A stretch of 64,000 nt of DNA, from contig NC_057791.1 in assembly GCF_014905175.1 (NCBI RefSeq), positions 7,760,492 through 7,824,491 of the forward strand, given 5' to 3'. Below, one piece after another: positions 34,118-44,049 of this stretch. The stretch is from Aphidius gifuensis (lineage: Eukaryota > Arthropoda > Insecta > Hymenoptera > Braconidae). How positions within the stretch are numbered: the first letter of the stretch is position 1; each line of letters opens with the position of its first letter. Below the pieces are notes generated by a model. It saw only the letters and a list, made by a program, of their open reading frames with translations, did no database searches and was not told the origin of the DNA. The translations under genes were made by a program, and so were the position numbers.

Positions 34118-34459
34118 ATGGGTTTTGCAAAAGCAAAAAAACTTCAAAAAGCTAACCAACGAAAATCATTGAAAGATTTAAAGAGGAAAGTAGTATACAA
34201 AATTACTAAAGTAGCGAGATTTCCAACATCAAAGTATGGTCCAGCGCTAACAGTTGAAATCAACAATGAAAATTATGCATATCTACCAAAAAGATTTGCT
34301 GAACACTTTAATCAAGATGATGAAGAATTCCAAGAGCTAGAAAATGCTGTTAAGAAAGGACGACTCACCATGGTTCTCGATGGTGAAAATAATCAAGATA
34401 TAATATTAGATGATAGCATTTTTAATTTACATGATTTCGATGATGATGAGGAAATGTGA
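34118..34459 (+). CDS. Small conserved-looking protein, 113 residues, function unknown
   Basis: A complete single-exon reading frame from ATG in an AAAAAATGGG context. The transcript appears to start near 33958, with a 72-bp GT-AG intron in the 5'UTR (34010-34081; GTAAGT donor, TTGTTAG acceptor) and AATAAA signals from 34469. The N-terminal 35 residues are strongly basic (KAKKLQKANQRKSLKDLKRK). The centre has a beta-rich pattern (YKITKVARFPTSKYGPALTV, then NYAYLPKRF). The tail is very acidic (DFDDDEEM). The basic start, central YGPALTVEI and LPKRFAE motif recall small nucleic-acid-binding-like proteins I have seen associated with insect mobile DNA, but I cannot name the family. No damage is visible, and it is one of the few probably functional genes here. 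Confidence 0.75.
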   Translation: MGFAKAKKLQKANQRKSLKDLKRKVVYKITKVARFPTSKYGPALTVEINNENYAYLPKRFAEHFNQDDEEFQELENAVKKGRLTMVLDGENNQDIILDDSIFNLHDFDDDEEM

Positions 34460-34464
34460 ATGGA

Positions 34465-34500
34465 TAAATTAAATAAATAAATTTCAGAAATAAAATACAT
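34465..34500 (+). terminator. Polyadenylation signals of the 34.1-kb gene
   Basis: AATAAA occurs several times within 40 nt of the stop codon (TTAAATAAATAAATTTCAGAAATAAAATAC region), consistent with a short 3'UTR. Confidence 0.6.
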
Positions 34501-34524
34501 GTAAATTTAATTTTTAAGAATACG

Positions 34525-34960
34525 AATGCCCAAGAAAAAGCAGTAGCTAAGGTATTGAAGTTGCCAAAAAATTATATTTTAAGCAACATATTTCCTTAAA
34601 ACATAATTTTTTGGCATCCTCAATTCCTCAGCTACATCTCTTCCTTAGCTACTGCTTTTCCTTGGATATTTTTATCTATTCAATAAATGAATTTCATGTA
34701 ATTTCATTTTTAAAAGATAAAAATGTCCAAGGAAAAGTAGTAGCTAAGGAAAAGATGTAGCTGAAAAATTACAGTTGCCAAGAAAATTATATTTTAAGCA
34801 ACATTATTTCCTCAAAACATAATTCTTCGGCAACATTAATTTCTCAGCTACTTCTTTTCCTTAGACATTTTTATCTTTTAAAAATAAAATAACATGAATA
34901 TTATTTATTGAATGAATAAAAATGTTTAAGGAAAAGCAGTATGGTTAGCTACCTTATTTC
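34525..34960. repeat. Hairpin-unit satellite array
   Basis: Two to three units of the CCTTAGCTACTGCTTTTCC family: AAGCAGTAGCTAAGG at 34539, its complement near 34640-34670, then the direct form again at 34730-34760. Loops carry AATGAATTTCATGTAA. The array begins within 70 bp of the small gene's polyadenylation signals. Confidence 0.75.
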
Positions 34961-35225
34961 GTACATGATAATGATAAAAATCATAATAGTAATAGTAAAA
35001 CAAAAAATTATACTTAATCTATTGAAAAATATTCATAATTAGAATGATTAGAAACAAAGTACAAACATAAATAGTCTATCTATCAACAATTTAGTTTTTT
35101 TGGGAAAATGCAATCGATATTCTAAATTTTTCACTTAAAGAGAATTCAACAGAATATCCGACGTTGGCCTGATGGAAATCCCGACTTTTCTTCGTCTTCA
35201 TAAGTCGGGTGCGACACATATTTTT

Positions 35226-35633
35226 CTACCTGGGGCTTTTATGTGCTGTTAAATAAAGTCCTTTTCCGATGGCAATCGATTCCATCATTTTATTATGTCG
35301 CTTATTTTCATTTGATTGTTCTTTACTCGTCTTTTCTGCGTTGATAGCTTTGACAACGCCAAATGCTCTACTAACTAATCCACCTAATGCTGATATAGCT
35401 GAGAAAATCGGAATTAAAAGCGTTAGAGCACCACCGATATGTTTTGCAACTGGTAAAACTCTAGGCACAGTAATAGCTTTCTTACCACCATTTGTTTTAA
35501 TAGCTGCTCTTGCACCTTTTAATGCTGATTTAATTGCAACGGATAAATTATTTGATCCCTTCATTGCTTGTTTAGCTGCTTGTACGATTTTTGAAAATGA
35601 TATTTTCTTTTTTTTTAACAGTGCGTTTTTCAT
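35226..35633 (-). CDS. Polinton-type small virion-like protein
   Basis: An intact ATG-started frame of 135 residues. A basic N-terminus (KNALLKKKK) is followed by a helical basic segment. A hydrophobic Gly/Ala-rich segment comes next (GGALTLLIPIFSAISALGGL, about residues 72-91), then a charged helix ending in ENKRHNKMMESIAIGKGLYL. This arrangement, and the terminal ALGKGLYL-type motif, match a small conserved protein of insect Polintons that I take to be a minor virion component. It overlaps the next upstream frame by about 60 nt in another phase. It lies in a fragment whose other gene is broken. Confidence 0.6.
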   Translation of the reverse strand: MKNALLKKKKISFSKIVQAAKQAMKGSNNLSVAIKSALKGARAAIKTNGGKKAITVPRVLPVAKHIGGALTLLIPIFSAISALGGLVSRAFGVVKAINAEKTSKEQSNENKRHNKMMESIAIGKGLYLTAHKSPR

Positions 35634-36113
35634 TTTTTATTAATTTTCCTTCAGTCTTCTTTTTTATTTTTTTATTTTTTAGCGAAGATAATGTTTCTCT
35701 TTTCGTACATTTTTTTTCCTCACTAACACAACCCATACGAAATTTCGATTCTATTTTCATTGCTCCAGTAAGAAATGTAGCTGCTGCTCTCTCACTTAAA
35801 CTTGCGTCTTTGGAGAAAATACGTTTAGCTGCTTCACGAGCTAAAATATCATCATCTGCATTTCTTGCCTCGATATCGTTGCGATTTTTCGAATAAGCAA
35901 TATCGTGGTTTTTACAAGCTGCGTCTAAAGGATTAATTTTCAGATCCCCTCTTGCTAAACGTTTTTCTAACTTGGTACCTGGTCCGCAATATATATGATA
36001 TATATATAACCAGGCAAATAAAGTTCAAATGGTAATTTGTTGATTATTTTATTGAGTATTCCTTTCCCACAACGTTTTTTGTTCTTTTCTGTTTTCGATG
36101 TATGCTCAATCAT
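35572..36113 (-). pseudogene. Polinton-type protein with phospholipase A2-like domain, frameshifted
   Basis: An ATG at 36113 opens a basic start (EHTSKTEKNKKRCGKG) leading to LPFELYLPGY. Immediately after, a TA microsatellite (about 35990-36012) shifts the frame. In the new frame come YCGPGTKLEKRLARGD (the calcium-loop region), INPLDAACKNHDIAYSK (the catalytic His-Asp) and an acidic helix, ending in a very Lys-rich tail. This is the compact PLA2 fold found in parvoviral capsid proteins and in Polintons, where it is thought to open endosomal membranes. The shift makes this copy unlikely to work. Confidence 0.65.
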
Positions 36114-36119
36114 AGTTTA

Positions 36120-36395
36120 TAACAGACTGATTTGCTTTGGTATCAAACAGCTGAATTTATAGGATTTGGGCTCAGTGCTCATCACGATGGAATACCAGAA
36201 ACAAGCTTTAAAATTACCAGTTATAAACTTTGATATAATTACATCAAAAAGTGGTAATGGTTTCATAGAAAAACCCCCACGGAAATATTTTATAAAAATT
36301 GCGCAAACTTGTTAAGAAGTTTTTATAAAATTTTTATAAAAATTTTTGAATTTTTATCACTCCCCCCCCCCGTGAGTTGATGTTTTTGAAAAATT
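36120..36395. other. Non-coding sequence beside the Polinton fragment
   Basis: May contain further decayed Polinton sequence (36170-36260), but I cannot identify a protein. A C-run (36363-36371) precedes the tRNA-like sequence. Confidence 0.35.
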
Positions 36396-36437
36396 AACTA
36401 AAATTTTAATGAAATAAAAAATAAAAAATAAATGTTT

Positions 36438-36512
36438 TGTCTGGATTCGAACCCGGGTCTTTCTGGCTGTGAGGCAAGCACTTTACCTTGAAGCCAAAAG
36501 CCTAGAAGCCAT
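36438..36512 (-). ncRNA. tRNA-like sequence, probably a SINE head
   Basis: On the minus strand there is an A box (TGGCTTCAAGG) and a perfect B box (GGTTCGAATCC), spaced as in a tRNA. The acceptor and anticodon stems do not pair convincingly, and an AT-rich tail follows. It is better read as the Pol III promoter of a SINE or a tRNA pseudogene than as a working tRNA. Confidence 0.5.
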
Positions 36513-36529
36513 TTAAATAATTTTTTTCT

Positions 36530-37320
36530 TGCAAAAATGGCATACGTACGGATAAAGTATGGCATATTTACGGATAATGTATACAAATAAATACGATGCT
36601 TAAATAATTATTTTTTTTTTTTAACAAAAATGACATACGTGCGGATGAAGTACGGCATATGTACGGATAAAGTACGGCAGTTAAATAAGATGTTAAAATA
36701 ATTTTTTTTTTCTACCAAGTACGGCATACCTGTGGATAAACTACGGCATATGGACAGGTTATGTATGGCAGATAAATACTATGCTCGATCAGTTTTTTTT
36801 TCTTTTTTTGCAAAAATGGCAAACGTACGGATAGAGTGCGGTTTAGGTACGGCAAATAAATACTATGCTGAAACAAATTATTTTTTTTTTTACCATGTAC
36901 GGCATACGTGCGGATAAAGTATGGCATATGTACGGATAATGTACATCAAATAAATACGATGCTATAATAAAGTGCGGCGTAGGTACGGAAAATTAAATAT
37001 TATGCTAGAAATAATTATTTTTTTTTCCAAGTACGGCATACGTACGGATGAAGTACGGCTTATGTATAGATGCTTAATCAGTCATTATTTTCTTTTTTGC
37101 AAAAATGGCATACGGATAAAGTACGGCATATGTACGGATAAAGTACGTCAGATAAATACGGGGCTTAATCAGTTATTATTTTTTTTCTTGCAAAAATGGC
37201 ATACGTACGGATAAAGTACGGCATTCATGCGGATAAAGTATGGCATATTTACGGATAATGTATACAAATAAAAACGATGCTTAAATAATTATTTTTTTTT
37301 TTTTGCAAGAATGGCATATG
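36530..37320. repeat. TACGGATAAAGTACGG satellite, about 90-bp units
   Basis: Roughly nine units of 80-110 bp. Each starts with GCAAAAATGGCATACG or CCAAGTACGGCATACG, continues through one to three GTACGGATAAAGTACGGCAT blocks, then AAATAANTAC-GATGCTTAAA and a T-run. The sub-repeat of about 22 bp varies in number between units. Not coding. Confidence 0.85.
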
Positions 37321-37714
37321 AACGGATAAAGTGCGCCACAGGTATGAATATTTTATAATTCAATTTTAATTTATTAAATAAATTTACCCGTGAGAGAAAC
37401 AATTTTTGGTATTTTAAACATAAAAATCTTCAACAAAATAAATAAAATCTTCAATAACTGAATCAACTTGATATGAATTGAGACATTACGTTAACAGAAA
37501 CAATAACTTTCAATTTTTTTCGATTAAAATGATCATTCCAAGCTATTTTGAATTGTCGTCATCTAAAGAACCGTAAGAGCAGCCATATTTTTTAATCTTT
37601 TTGCAAAAATGGCATACGTATTAGACTGTTTCAAAAAAAAAAAAAAATTTTTTTTTTCTCTCCCACCCCCTAAAATCTTAGTATTCAACAAGGCAAACAA
37701 TCTACTATTTTCAA

Positions 37715-37745
<31 letters not shown>

Positions 37746-38390
37746 CATCGACTTTGAATATTTTCCATTTAAAATACATGTAAGCAGAGTGTTCATTTTA
37801 TACTTTTGTTCATAACTTCATCAATTTTCAAGCTAGAGACTTGAAAATACGACCGTTCGATAGCTTGAGAAAAAGCTTCAAAACACATATTGAAAAAAAA
37901 ATTTTCAATTAACTGTTTCGCGGCTAGAAAACTTTGTAGACGTTTATTTCTAAAAAAACGATAATTTATTCATTCGAAGACCTCTGGGAATTCATTAAAA
38001 AATAAAAATTCGGCATATAAGATAAAGTATCTAAAGCTTTTTAATGAAGCTTTCTAAATAATCATCTTGAATTCAAATATATTGATTATTTTGAGAGTTA
38101 TGATTTTCTGAAACACTTAGATGAAAACAGCATTTATTCGTTTATGAAAAAATTGCACAAATAACACTGTTTTTTTTTTAATGTTTCAGAAATTTTTAGA
38201 TTTTAGTCAGGATCGCGGATCAACGAATTTTCCAGACAAAAAAGGGGAAGATAAATTTTATTCTATGACGCGAAAACTTACCAAAAACGACACTTAAAAC
38301 TAACCTAATAACCTAATAATCACAAAAATCACGGTAATCACGACAATCTCAATAATCCAAATAATCCATTGATATCGATCCAGACCTGAA
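37321..38390. other. AT-rich non-coding DNA
   Basis: One further isolated GCAAAAATGGCATACG word at 37604 belongs to the preceding satellite. Otherwise no gene or RNA is supported. Confidence 0.4.
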
Positions 38391-39515
38391 AATGTAAATC
38401 TTAAAATTAAGTTGAGGGGTTTGCCTGGGGTCGTTCAGTATGCTGGTTCGTGGAGTAAAGAATTTTAAAATTTAGTCACTGAAAATGTAAAATCAAGGGA
38501 AAGCACAATAAATTACTCAACAAAACAATAATTGTGGCACACAATTAACAAGAATATTTATTAATTAAACAATTCAGGTATCAAAATTGATATTAAACAC
38601 AAAGTTAGACTTTTATCAAAATTATTAAATACTAATTAAAAGAACACAAATATCAAAATTATGAGGCCTGACTTCGAGTTATGGTCCTTAACAAGAAAAA
38701 GTACTACAAAATTAACAATTAAACAACTAAATATGACAACAATTAAAGAAAAATGAGGCAACGCTGACCAACAGACTGTACATGAAATGAGGGGGATTTT
38801 CAGAAGAGGATGATTCCTGCTTCTGGGTTTGGGTATGAATGACTCCAACACCAGGATGGGGAAAAGACTATTCAAGGTTCTGGGATGTCTCGCCAAGAAC
38901 CTCGAACCTACATGTCTGAATGCAAAAACCGGAGAGAGAGTATCTAGCTGGATCGCCAGCTTAAATAACTTAGGAGGTTTCCATTTCCCCAGCAATATTC
39001 CTCTTCCTGTTTGGCCAACCTTACTCGATAATACAATAATAATACATAAATAATAATAATAAGGAGTGATTATAAGGTGGGCGAGTGTAACTCGTCACAG
39101 CATCCACCTTCATTTCTTTCTTTTTTTTTTTCTCGTTACGTCTATCAGTCTTCTTCTTTTTTTTTTTATTTATTATTACTCAACATTTGTACTTTTTTTC
39201 GTACGTGGTCCAACCACATATCACCCTATCACAATACTGCAAAAACAAACAAAAAGAATATTACTGAGGACATCCTCAGTAACGACGCAATTTACACTTG
39301 GGATCTCGACATGGAGCGAGATCATCGGGTCCAGGCCCTGGATACTTTTGATCTCTCCAAAGGCAATCGAAATCCCTGCATTTGGGCTCATATGTCCTTG
39401 GATTACCAGATCTCTCGATTGGACGCTAAGGTCCTAAATGATAACCTCGCCCCGTCTCTTTCTGTGCGTTTAAAGACAACAATGACTTGGTTACGGGAGG
39501 GTTGAGCAATATTGT
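38391..39515. other. Unidentified, GC-richer segment, possible retroelement fragment
   Basis: Base composition rises well above the surroundings, especially at 38760-39030 and 39270-39510. Open frames exist on both strands (for example 38829-39053 and 39077-39505 plus), but none shows a domain I know and the overlaps make them mutually exclusive. The abrupt composition change suggests an inserted element, perhaps an LTR or its internal edge. No terminal repeats found. Confidence 0.35.
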
Positions 39516-39539
39516 TGGTAACTTTAGGCTCATTAGAAA

Positions 39540-40035
39540 TTTAAATTAACATGTGGCAACTTCCTTTCCTTAGCTACCACTTTTTCTATGACCATTTATT
39601 TATTTAAATTAATAAAAAGCTATGGGAAAAATATTAGCTAAGGAAAGGATGTTACCTGCATGTTTATTTCTTTGGCAAAATCAATTTCGTATAAATTAAC
39701 ATGTGGCAACTTCTTTCTCTCAGCTACCACTTTTCCTATGACCATTTATTTATTTAAATTAATAAAAATCTATGGGAAATATATTAGCTAAGGAAAGGAT
39801 GTTGTTTACTTGTTTATTTCCTTCGCAAAATTAGCTTCGTATAAATTAACAGGTAAACAACTTTCTTTCTTTCTTTAGCTGATATTTTTTCTATAGCTTT
39901 TAATTTATTTAAAAATATAAAAGCTATAGGAAAAGTGGCAGCTAAGGAAGAGAAGTTACCTTCATGTTATTTTATATAAAAGTAATTCAGCCAAAGAAAT
40001 TAACATGTAGGCAACATTTTTTTTTCAGCTTATAT
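39540..40035. repeat. 150-bp palindromic satellite, about three units
   Basis: AAATTAAC recurs at 39543, 39693, 39843 and about 39997, the first three exactly 150 bp apart, the same period as at 8.7-9.2 kb. Each unit pairs CCTTAGCTACCACTTTT with TATTAGCTAAGGAAAGG. Identity to the 8.7-kb array is high despite 30 kb between them. Confidence 0.85.
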
Positions 40036-40039
40036 TTTT

Positions 40040-40425
40040 TCCATAGCTTTTTATCAATTCCAATAACATTTATAATTCTTATTATATTTATAATAATCCT
40101 CAACATTATCCTATTAGAAATATTTGCCAACGGCTTTCTTATCAGTTAATAAATAAATTTCATTTTCATAATTAATAAAAGAGGCATTGGTAAATTTTTC
40201 CAGTGAAAAAATTCCTAATAATTCAATCTGTCGTCCAAATTACTTTTACAGTCATTCGCTACAATTATCTTAATTTTTGGTAGATTTCAATTTTTTAATT
40301 TGATTTATTTCTTAATTTTTTTTATTTCTTTATCTCTTTATTTATTCAATTTATTATCCAAACAATGTATCTTTTAATTTTTATTGAAGGTAATTTTTAT
40401 TAAGGATGAAATTCTCACTTTCATG
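40040..40425. other. AT-rich non-coding DNA
   Basis: T-rich sequence with no supported feature. Confidence 0.35.
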
Positions 40426-40430
40426 TATAC

Positions 40431-40520
40431 GCGCGATGGTTCAGTGGATAACGCACTGGCTTTAGGAGAATAGGTTTAGATAGGTTTAGGTCGATGTAGG
40501 TCCGGATCTCGGTTAGGACA
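40431..40520 (+). ncRNA. tRNA-like SINE head, copy 1
   Basis: GCGCGATGGTTCAGTGGATA contains a good Pol III A box. A TAGGTTTAGATAGGTTTAGG duplication stands where a variable arm would be, followed by a degenerate B box (GGTCCGGATCT). An A-rich tail follows. It matches 50402-50495, where the B box is intact, so this is a dispersed family rather than a tRNA gene. Confidence 0.55.
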
Positions 40521-40978
40521 ATTAGAAACAAAAAAAAAATACTCACATACTTCAGTGTAGAAAAAACACACATACTCAGTAAAAATAAATCTTTTTTTTT
40601 TTGTTAAAAACTTTGAAACATATTTTAAAAATTTTCAATTCAACACAAGAGTATAATTGTTGAAAATCAAAAACTTTCACTTGAATTAAGTGTAGGCTCT
40701 TTCGTTATGAAACTTTTTTTTTACATTTAGAAGCAAATATTTTTACAATTTGCTTAAAAATTTTTTAAATGGAGGAATTCAAGAAATTGAAAGAAAATAA
40801 AAAAAAACTCTCAGCAATGAAATTTTTGAAATTAAGTATATAACCCTTTCCAAAAAAACAAAAGTTTTTTTTATCTCAGAACTTAAGGACAGACACTAAA
40901 AATCTTTTCACGTCTAGAAAGCACATATAATCTAATCCGAGGTAATTATCTTCGACAATAAACTAGTACTTTATTCAT

Positions 40979-41232
40979 CAGTTTATTTTTTTAGAAGAGG
41001 AAATTCCATTTTTGTTTTAAATCCTCAAAGTTTTTAACGCAAGTATAGTTTTTTTGATATTAAAGAATCAATACACTTGAATTTAGTGAAAATATTTTTA
41101 TTTAACAGTTTATTTTTTTAAAAAAGAAAATTCTATTTTTGTTTTAAATCCTTAAAGTTTTCAACGCAAGTATAGTTTCTTGATATTGAAGAATCAATAT
41201 ACTTGAATTTAGTGAAAATATTTTTATTTAAA
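40979..41232. repeat. 127-bp direct tandem duplication
   Basis: CAGTTTATTTTTTTA at 40979 and again at 41106. Both units continue through TTTTTGTTTTAAATCC, AACGCAAGTATAGTTT and CTTGAATTTAGTGAAAATAT with a handful of differences. Confidence 0.75.
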
Positions 41233-41521
41233 AATTTTTTTTTTTTATTCGGATTTTATTTGCGCCACTTAAATCAAGTTTTCAAAGTGAACTTTCTTGA
41301 TCTACGGAAACTTTTTTCTCAGTGTAACGGTATGAAGGTAAGTAATTTTGAATTATTTTTTATCTTGTTTTATTTATTTATTCCCTTGACAACGATACGA
41401 AAAATTTGTTTAAAATTTGTTTCAAAATTTTAGTTTCATAAAAGATTCAAGAGACAAAGGTGAATATTAAGTTTAAAACTTTTATTATATACAATATATA
41501 ATTTATTATATTATTTTTGAT

Positions 41522-42300
41522 CAAATAATGAGTATTTAAAATTAATCTGTTAAATAAACAAATAATACACAAGATAATGGTTATTCAAGTGCTTGACATT
41601 ATACGACAGCAACATCATAATCACAATACCAAACAACAATAAATAATATGTGGATAAAATGTGGTACCACGTGAACGTAAAGATAGCAAAGATGGTAATT
41701 TAGATTGTATAGGATTTCAAAAGACAATTAATGACATTAAAATATTATTAGAAACATGTGATAAGTGTACTGGTAATCCTAAATCAGTAAAATTTGAAAT
41801 ACGACTAGATCCTATACCAATGTCTGGTAATTTTCATGATACTTGAACTGGTGGTTGTAATAATATTTTTTAACAAATAATGAGTATTGAAAATGGATTT
41901 GTCAAATAAACAAATAAAACCCAAGATAGTAGTTATTCAAGTCCTTGACATAACACGACAGCAACATCATAATCATAATACCAAACAACAATAAATAATA
42001 TGTGGATAAAATTTGGTACTATGTGAACGTAAAGATAGTAAAGATCGTATTTTAGATTGTATAGGGTTTGAAGAGACAATTAATGACACTGAAATATTAT
42101 CAAAAACATCTGATAAATGTACTGGTAATCCTAAATCAGTAAAATATAAAATAGGACCAGGTGCTATACCAATGTCTGGTAATTTTCATGAGACTTGTAC
42201 TGGTAGTTGTAATAATATTTTAAATCAAATAATGAGTATCTAAAATGAATCTGTCCGAAAATCAAATAATATACACAAGATAGTGGTTAATTAAGTGCTT
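41522..42300 (+). repeat. 352-bp tandem repeat carrying a coding-like segment
   Basis: CAAATAATGAGTAT begins units at 41522, 41874 and 42226 (third partial), spacing 352 bp each time. Units 1 and 2 each carry a similar open segment: ERKDSKDG-LDCIGF-TIND, then CDKCTGNPKSVK (or SDKCTGNPKSVK) and PIPMSGNFH. The protein text is better conserved than its flanks, suggesting a duplicated exon with a CxxC-type motif. No family recognised; both copies lack an ATG start. Confidence 0.7.
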
Positions 42301-42510
42301 GTGCTTGTTATGATCGTGCTTGTCATGATCGAAATAAATTCAAGATCTTGAATGAATTTGTTAAGGACAAAAAAATGGAACAGATAATTAAATATTGAAT
42401 CGTATAATGAAACAACAACAACAGGAGTAAATAATAATATTTAATAATAAACAATAAATGATGTACCAAGTGGAAATCAAAATATCAACAACAATATTGA
42501 TCATATGAAG

Positions 42511-42604
42511 AGGCACGGTAGTGCCTCGAGTCAAGTATGAGAAAGAAATGTATGTGTGTTAATGAGAATATGTGTGAGATGAGATTAACTACTACTACCG
42601 TGCT
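42511..42604 (+). mobile_element. Tiny AGGCACGGTAGT-ended MITE, copy 2
   Basis: AGGCACGGTAGTGCCTCGAG at the left and ACTACTACCGTGC at the right. The left end can itself form the GAGGCAC/GTGCCTC hairpin. Same family as 25950 and 50526. Confidence 0.65.
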
Positions 42605-43010
42605 TTATTATACATCAAATATTTTGTCCCCTTTCGTCGCGAATCTATTAGCAATTTAATTAAAATATGATAGAGTTGAATGAGGATGCTGAGGTTTGGT
42701 AATGATCCCATAAATCGATGTCAAGCTTTTTTTTTAAAAAAAATAAGGCTTTTCCGTTGCGTTGATATATATTCAAAGCATAATTGATATTTACGGTCTT
42801 TTTGTTTTTCTCAAATCGACTACATTTTGTTCGTTCAGTTGGTATCAAACCATATAAACTTTACTATATTGGCTGCACTTCAGAAGTTATTATTTCTAAT
42901 CATACATAACCTCCAGAATACATTGACTCTCTCACGTCAAACGTCAAAAAAAATAAATAAAAACAATTATAAATATAAATAAATAAATAAATAAATAAAT
43001 AAATATTGTT
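42605..43010 (+). repeat. Segment duplicated at 50.6-51.05 kb, copy 1
   Basis: Shares with 50621-51050, in the same order, CGTCGCGAATCTATTAG, GAATGAGGATGCTGAGGTTT, CCATAAATCGATGTCAA, TTGATATTTACGGTCTTT, CGTTCAGTTGGTA and CATAACCTCCAGAATA, ending in AAATAAATAAATAA runs. In both places the segment leads directly into a broken host gene fragment. Confidence 0.8.
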
Positions 43011-43089
43011 GATAATTAAAAAAAAAATATATATATTAATTATTAGAATAAGAATTCCAATACATCAACAATATTCACAATAATAATAT

Positions 43090-43960
43090 TTTATAAATAC
43101 ATCAAGTAGTAATGATTTACTTGATTTATTGGGTGGTCTTGATCTTGGTATAACAAATGATAATAATACTAGACATACTGGACAAATTCAAACACCACAA
43201 TTATTTCAATCAACTGGTAATAATCAATTGGATCGTAATAAATTAAATTAAATAATTTTCTTATAATACTAATAAAATAATAACAGTTATTTAATGTTTT
43301 GTTAATTCATAGGAAAAATTAGTTACAAAAGCTATATTGATTTTATTGTACGAAAAAAAATATCCGTACATTAGAAGAAAATATTCAAATTGCAGCACGA
43401 CAAGTTGCATCAAATCTTGGTAGTAATGTTGAGCAAAAAAAGAGATAGTTGTTGGGAAAAGTATTTTCAGCTGGAGTTCCAGGATTAAAAGAAACATTTG
43501 AGCATGGTTCAAAGAATACTTTGGACTTAATCAAGAATTACATAAAGAGCTCAATTGTATTCAAGATGATTTACCAGTTAATGTGTCTACAGATAAAAAT
43601 CTTTTTGCAATTACTGGATCATAAATTAATTTTGTAAATATCATTTGGAAAATATATACTATTTGAGTCATTTTTGGAAAAAACCAATTGAAACACCAAA
43701 TACATTGGAAGTCAATATGTTGGTAGTTGATTCAAATGATACAACATTAACTTATTTTTTATTTCAAGCTGCTGTTGCAAGAGTATGTTTTACTTTATTA
43801 AATTTGACATTATTATTGGTGAAATATATTTTTTAATTTACCTTTGTTTAATGCAGATATTTAAATTACAAGTATTGCCACCGTCAAGCAATATTACGTT
43901 ACCATCTGGACAAGTAACACAAGTACTAAAAGTATATCAAATTTATCATATTTAATCTAT
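43090..43960 (+). pseudogene. Fragmented gene pieces, including an AP-1 gamma-type ear domain
   Basis: Three pieces can be read. About 43105-43250 gives SSNDLLDLLGGLDLG, a clathrin-box-like LLDLL typical of adaptor hinges. About 43320-43625 gives IQIAARQVASNLGSN and SAGVPGLKETFEHGSKNT, family unknown. About 43680-43950 gives a spliced pair, FLFQAAVA then a GT-AG intron, and KLQVLPPSSN with GQVTQVLKV. The last matches the start of the gamma-ear (adaptin) domain that recruits accessory proteins to AP-1 clathrin coats. Stops and shifts separate the pieces and the rest of the ear is missing. They may be several exons captured or left from a deleted gene. Confidence 0.5.
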
Positions 43961-44049
43961 CTACATGAGTCCACCAACAACAAATGATTAAGAAAAAGAT
44001 TTAATTATACAAAATAGAATACGTCAATTAAATTAAGTAACATGTCATA

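Noticed and set aside
6730..36113. Treating both Polinton fragments as one intact integrated element
   Set aside because: They are on opposite strands, 27 kb apart, with a host protease gene and many other elements between; no terminal repeats found.
39066..39505. Two overlapping frames of 123 and 142 codons
   Set aside because: They overlap in different phases with a T-rich first half and show no recognisable domain; left as unidentified sequence.
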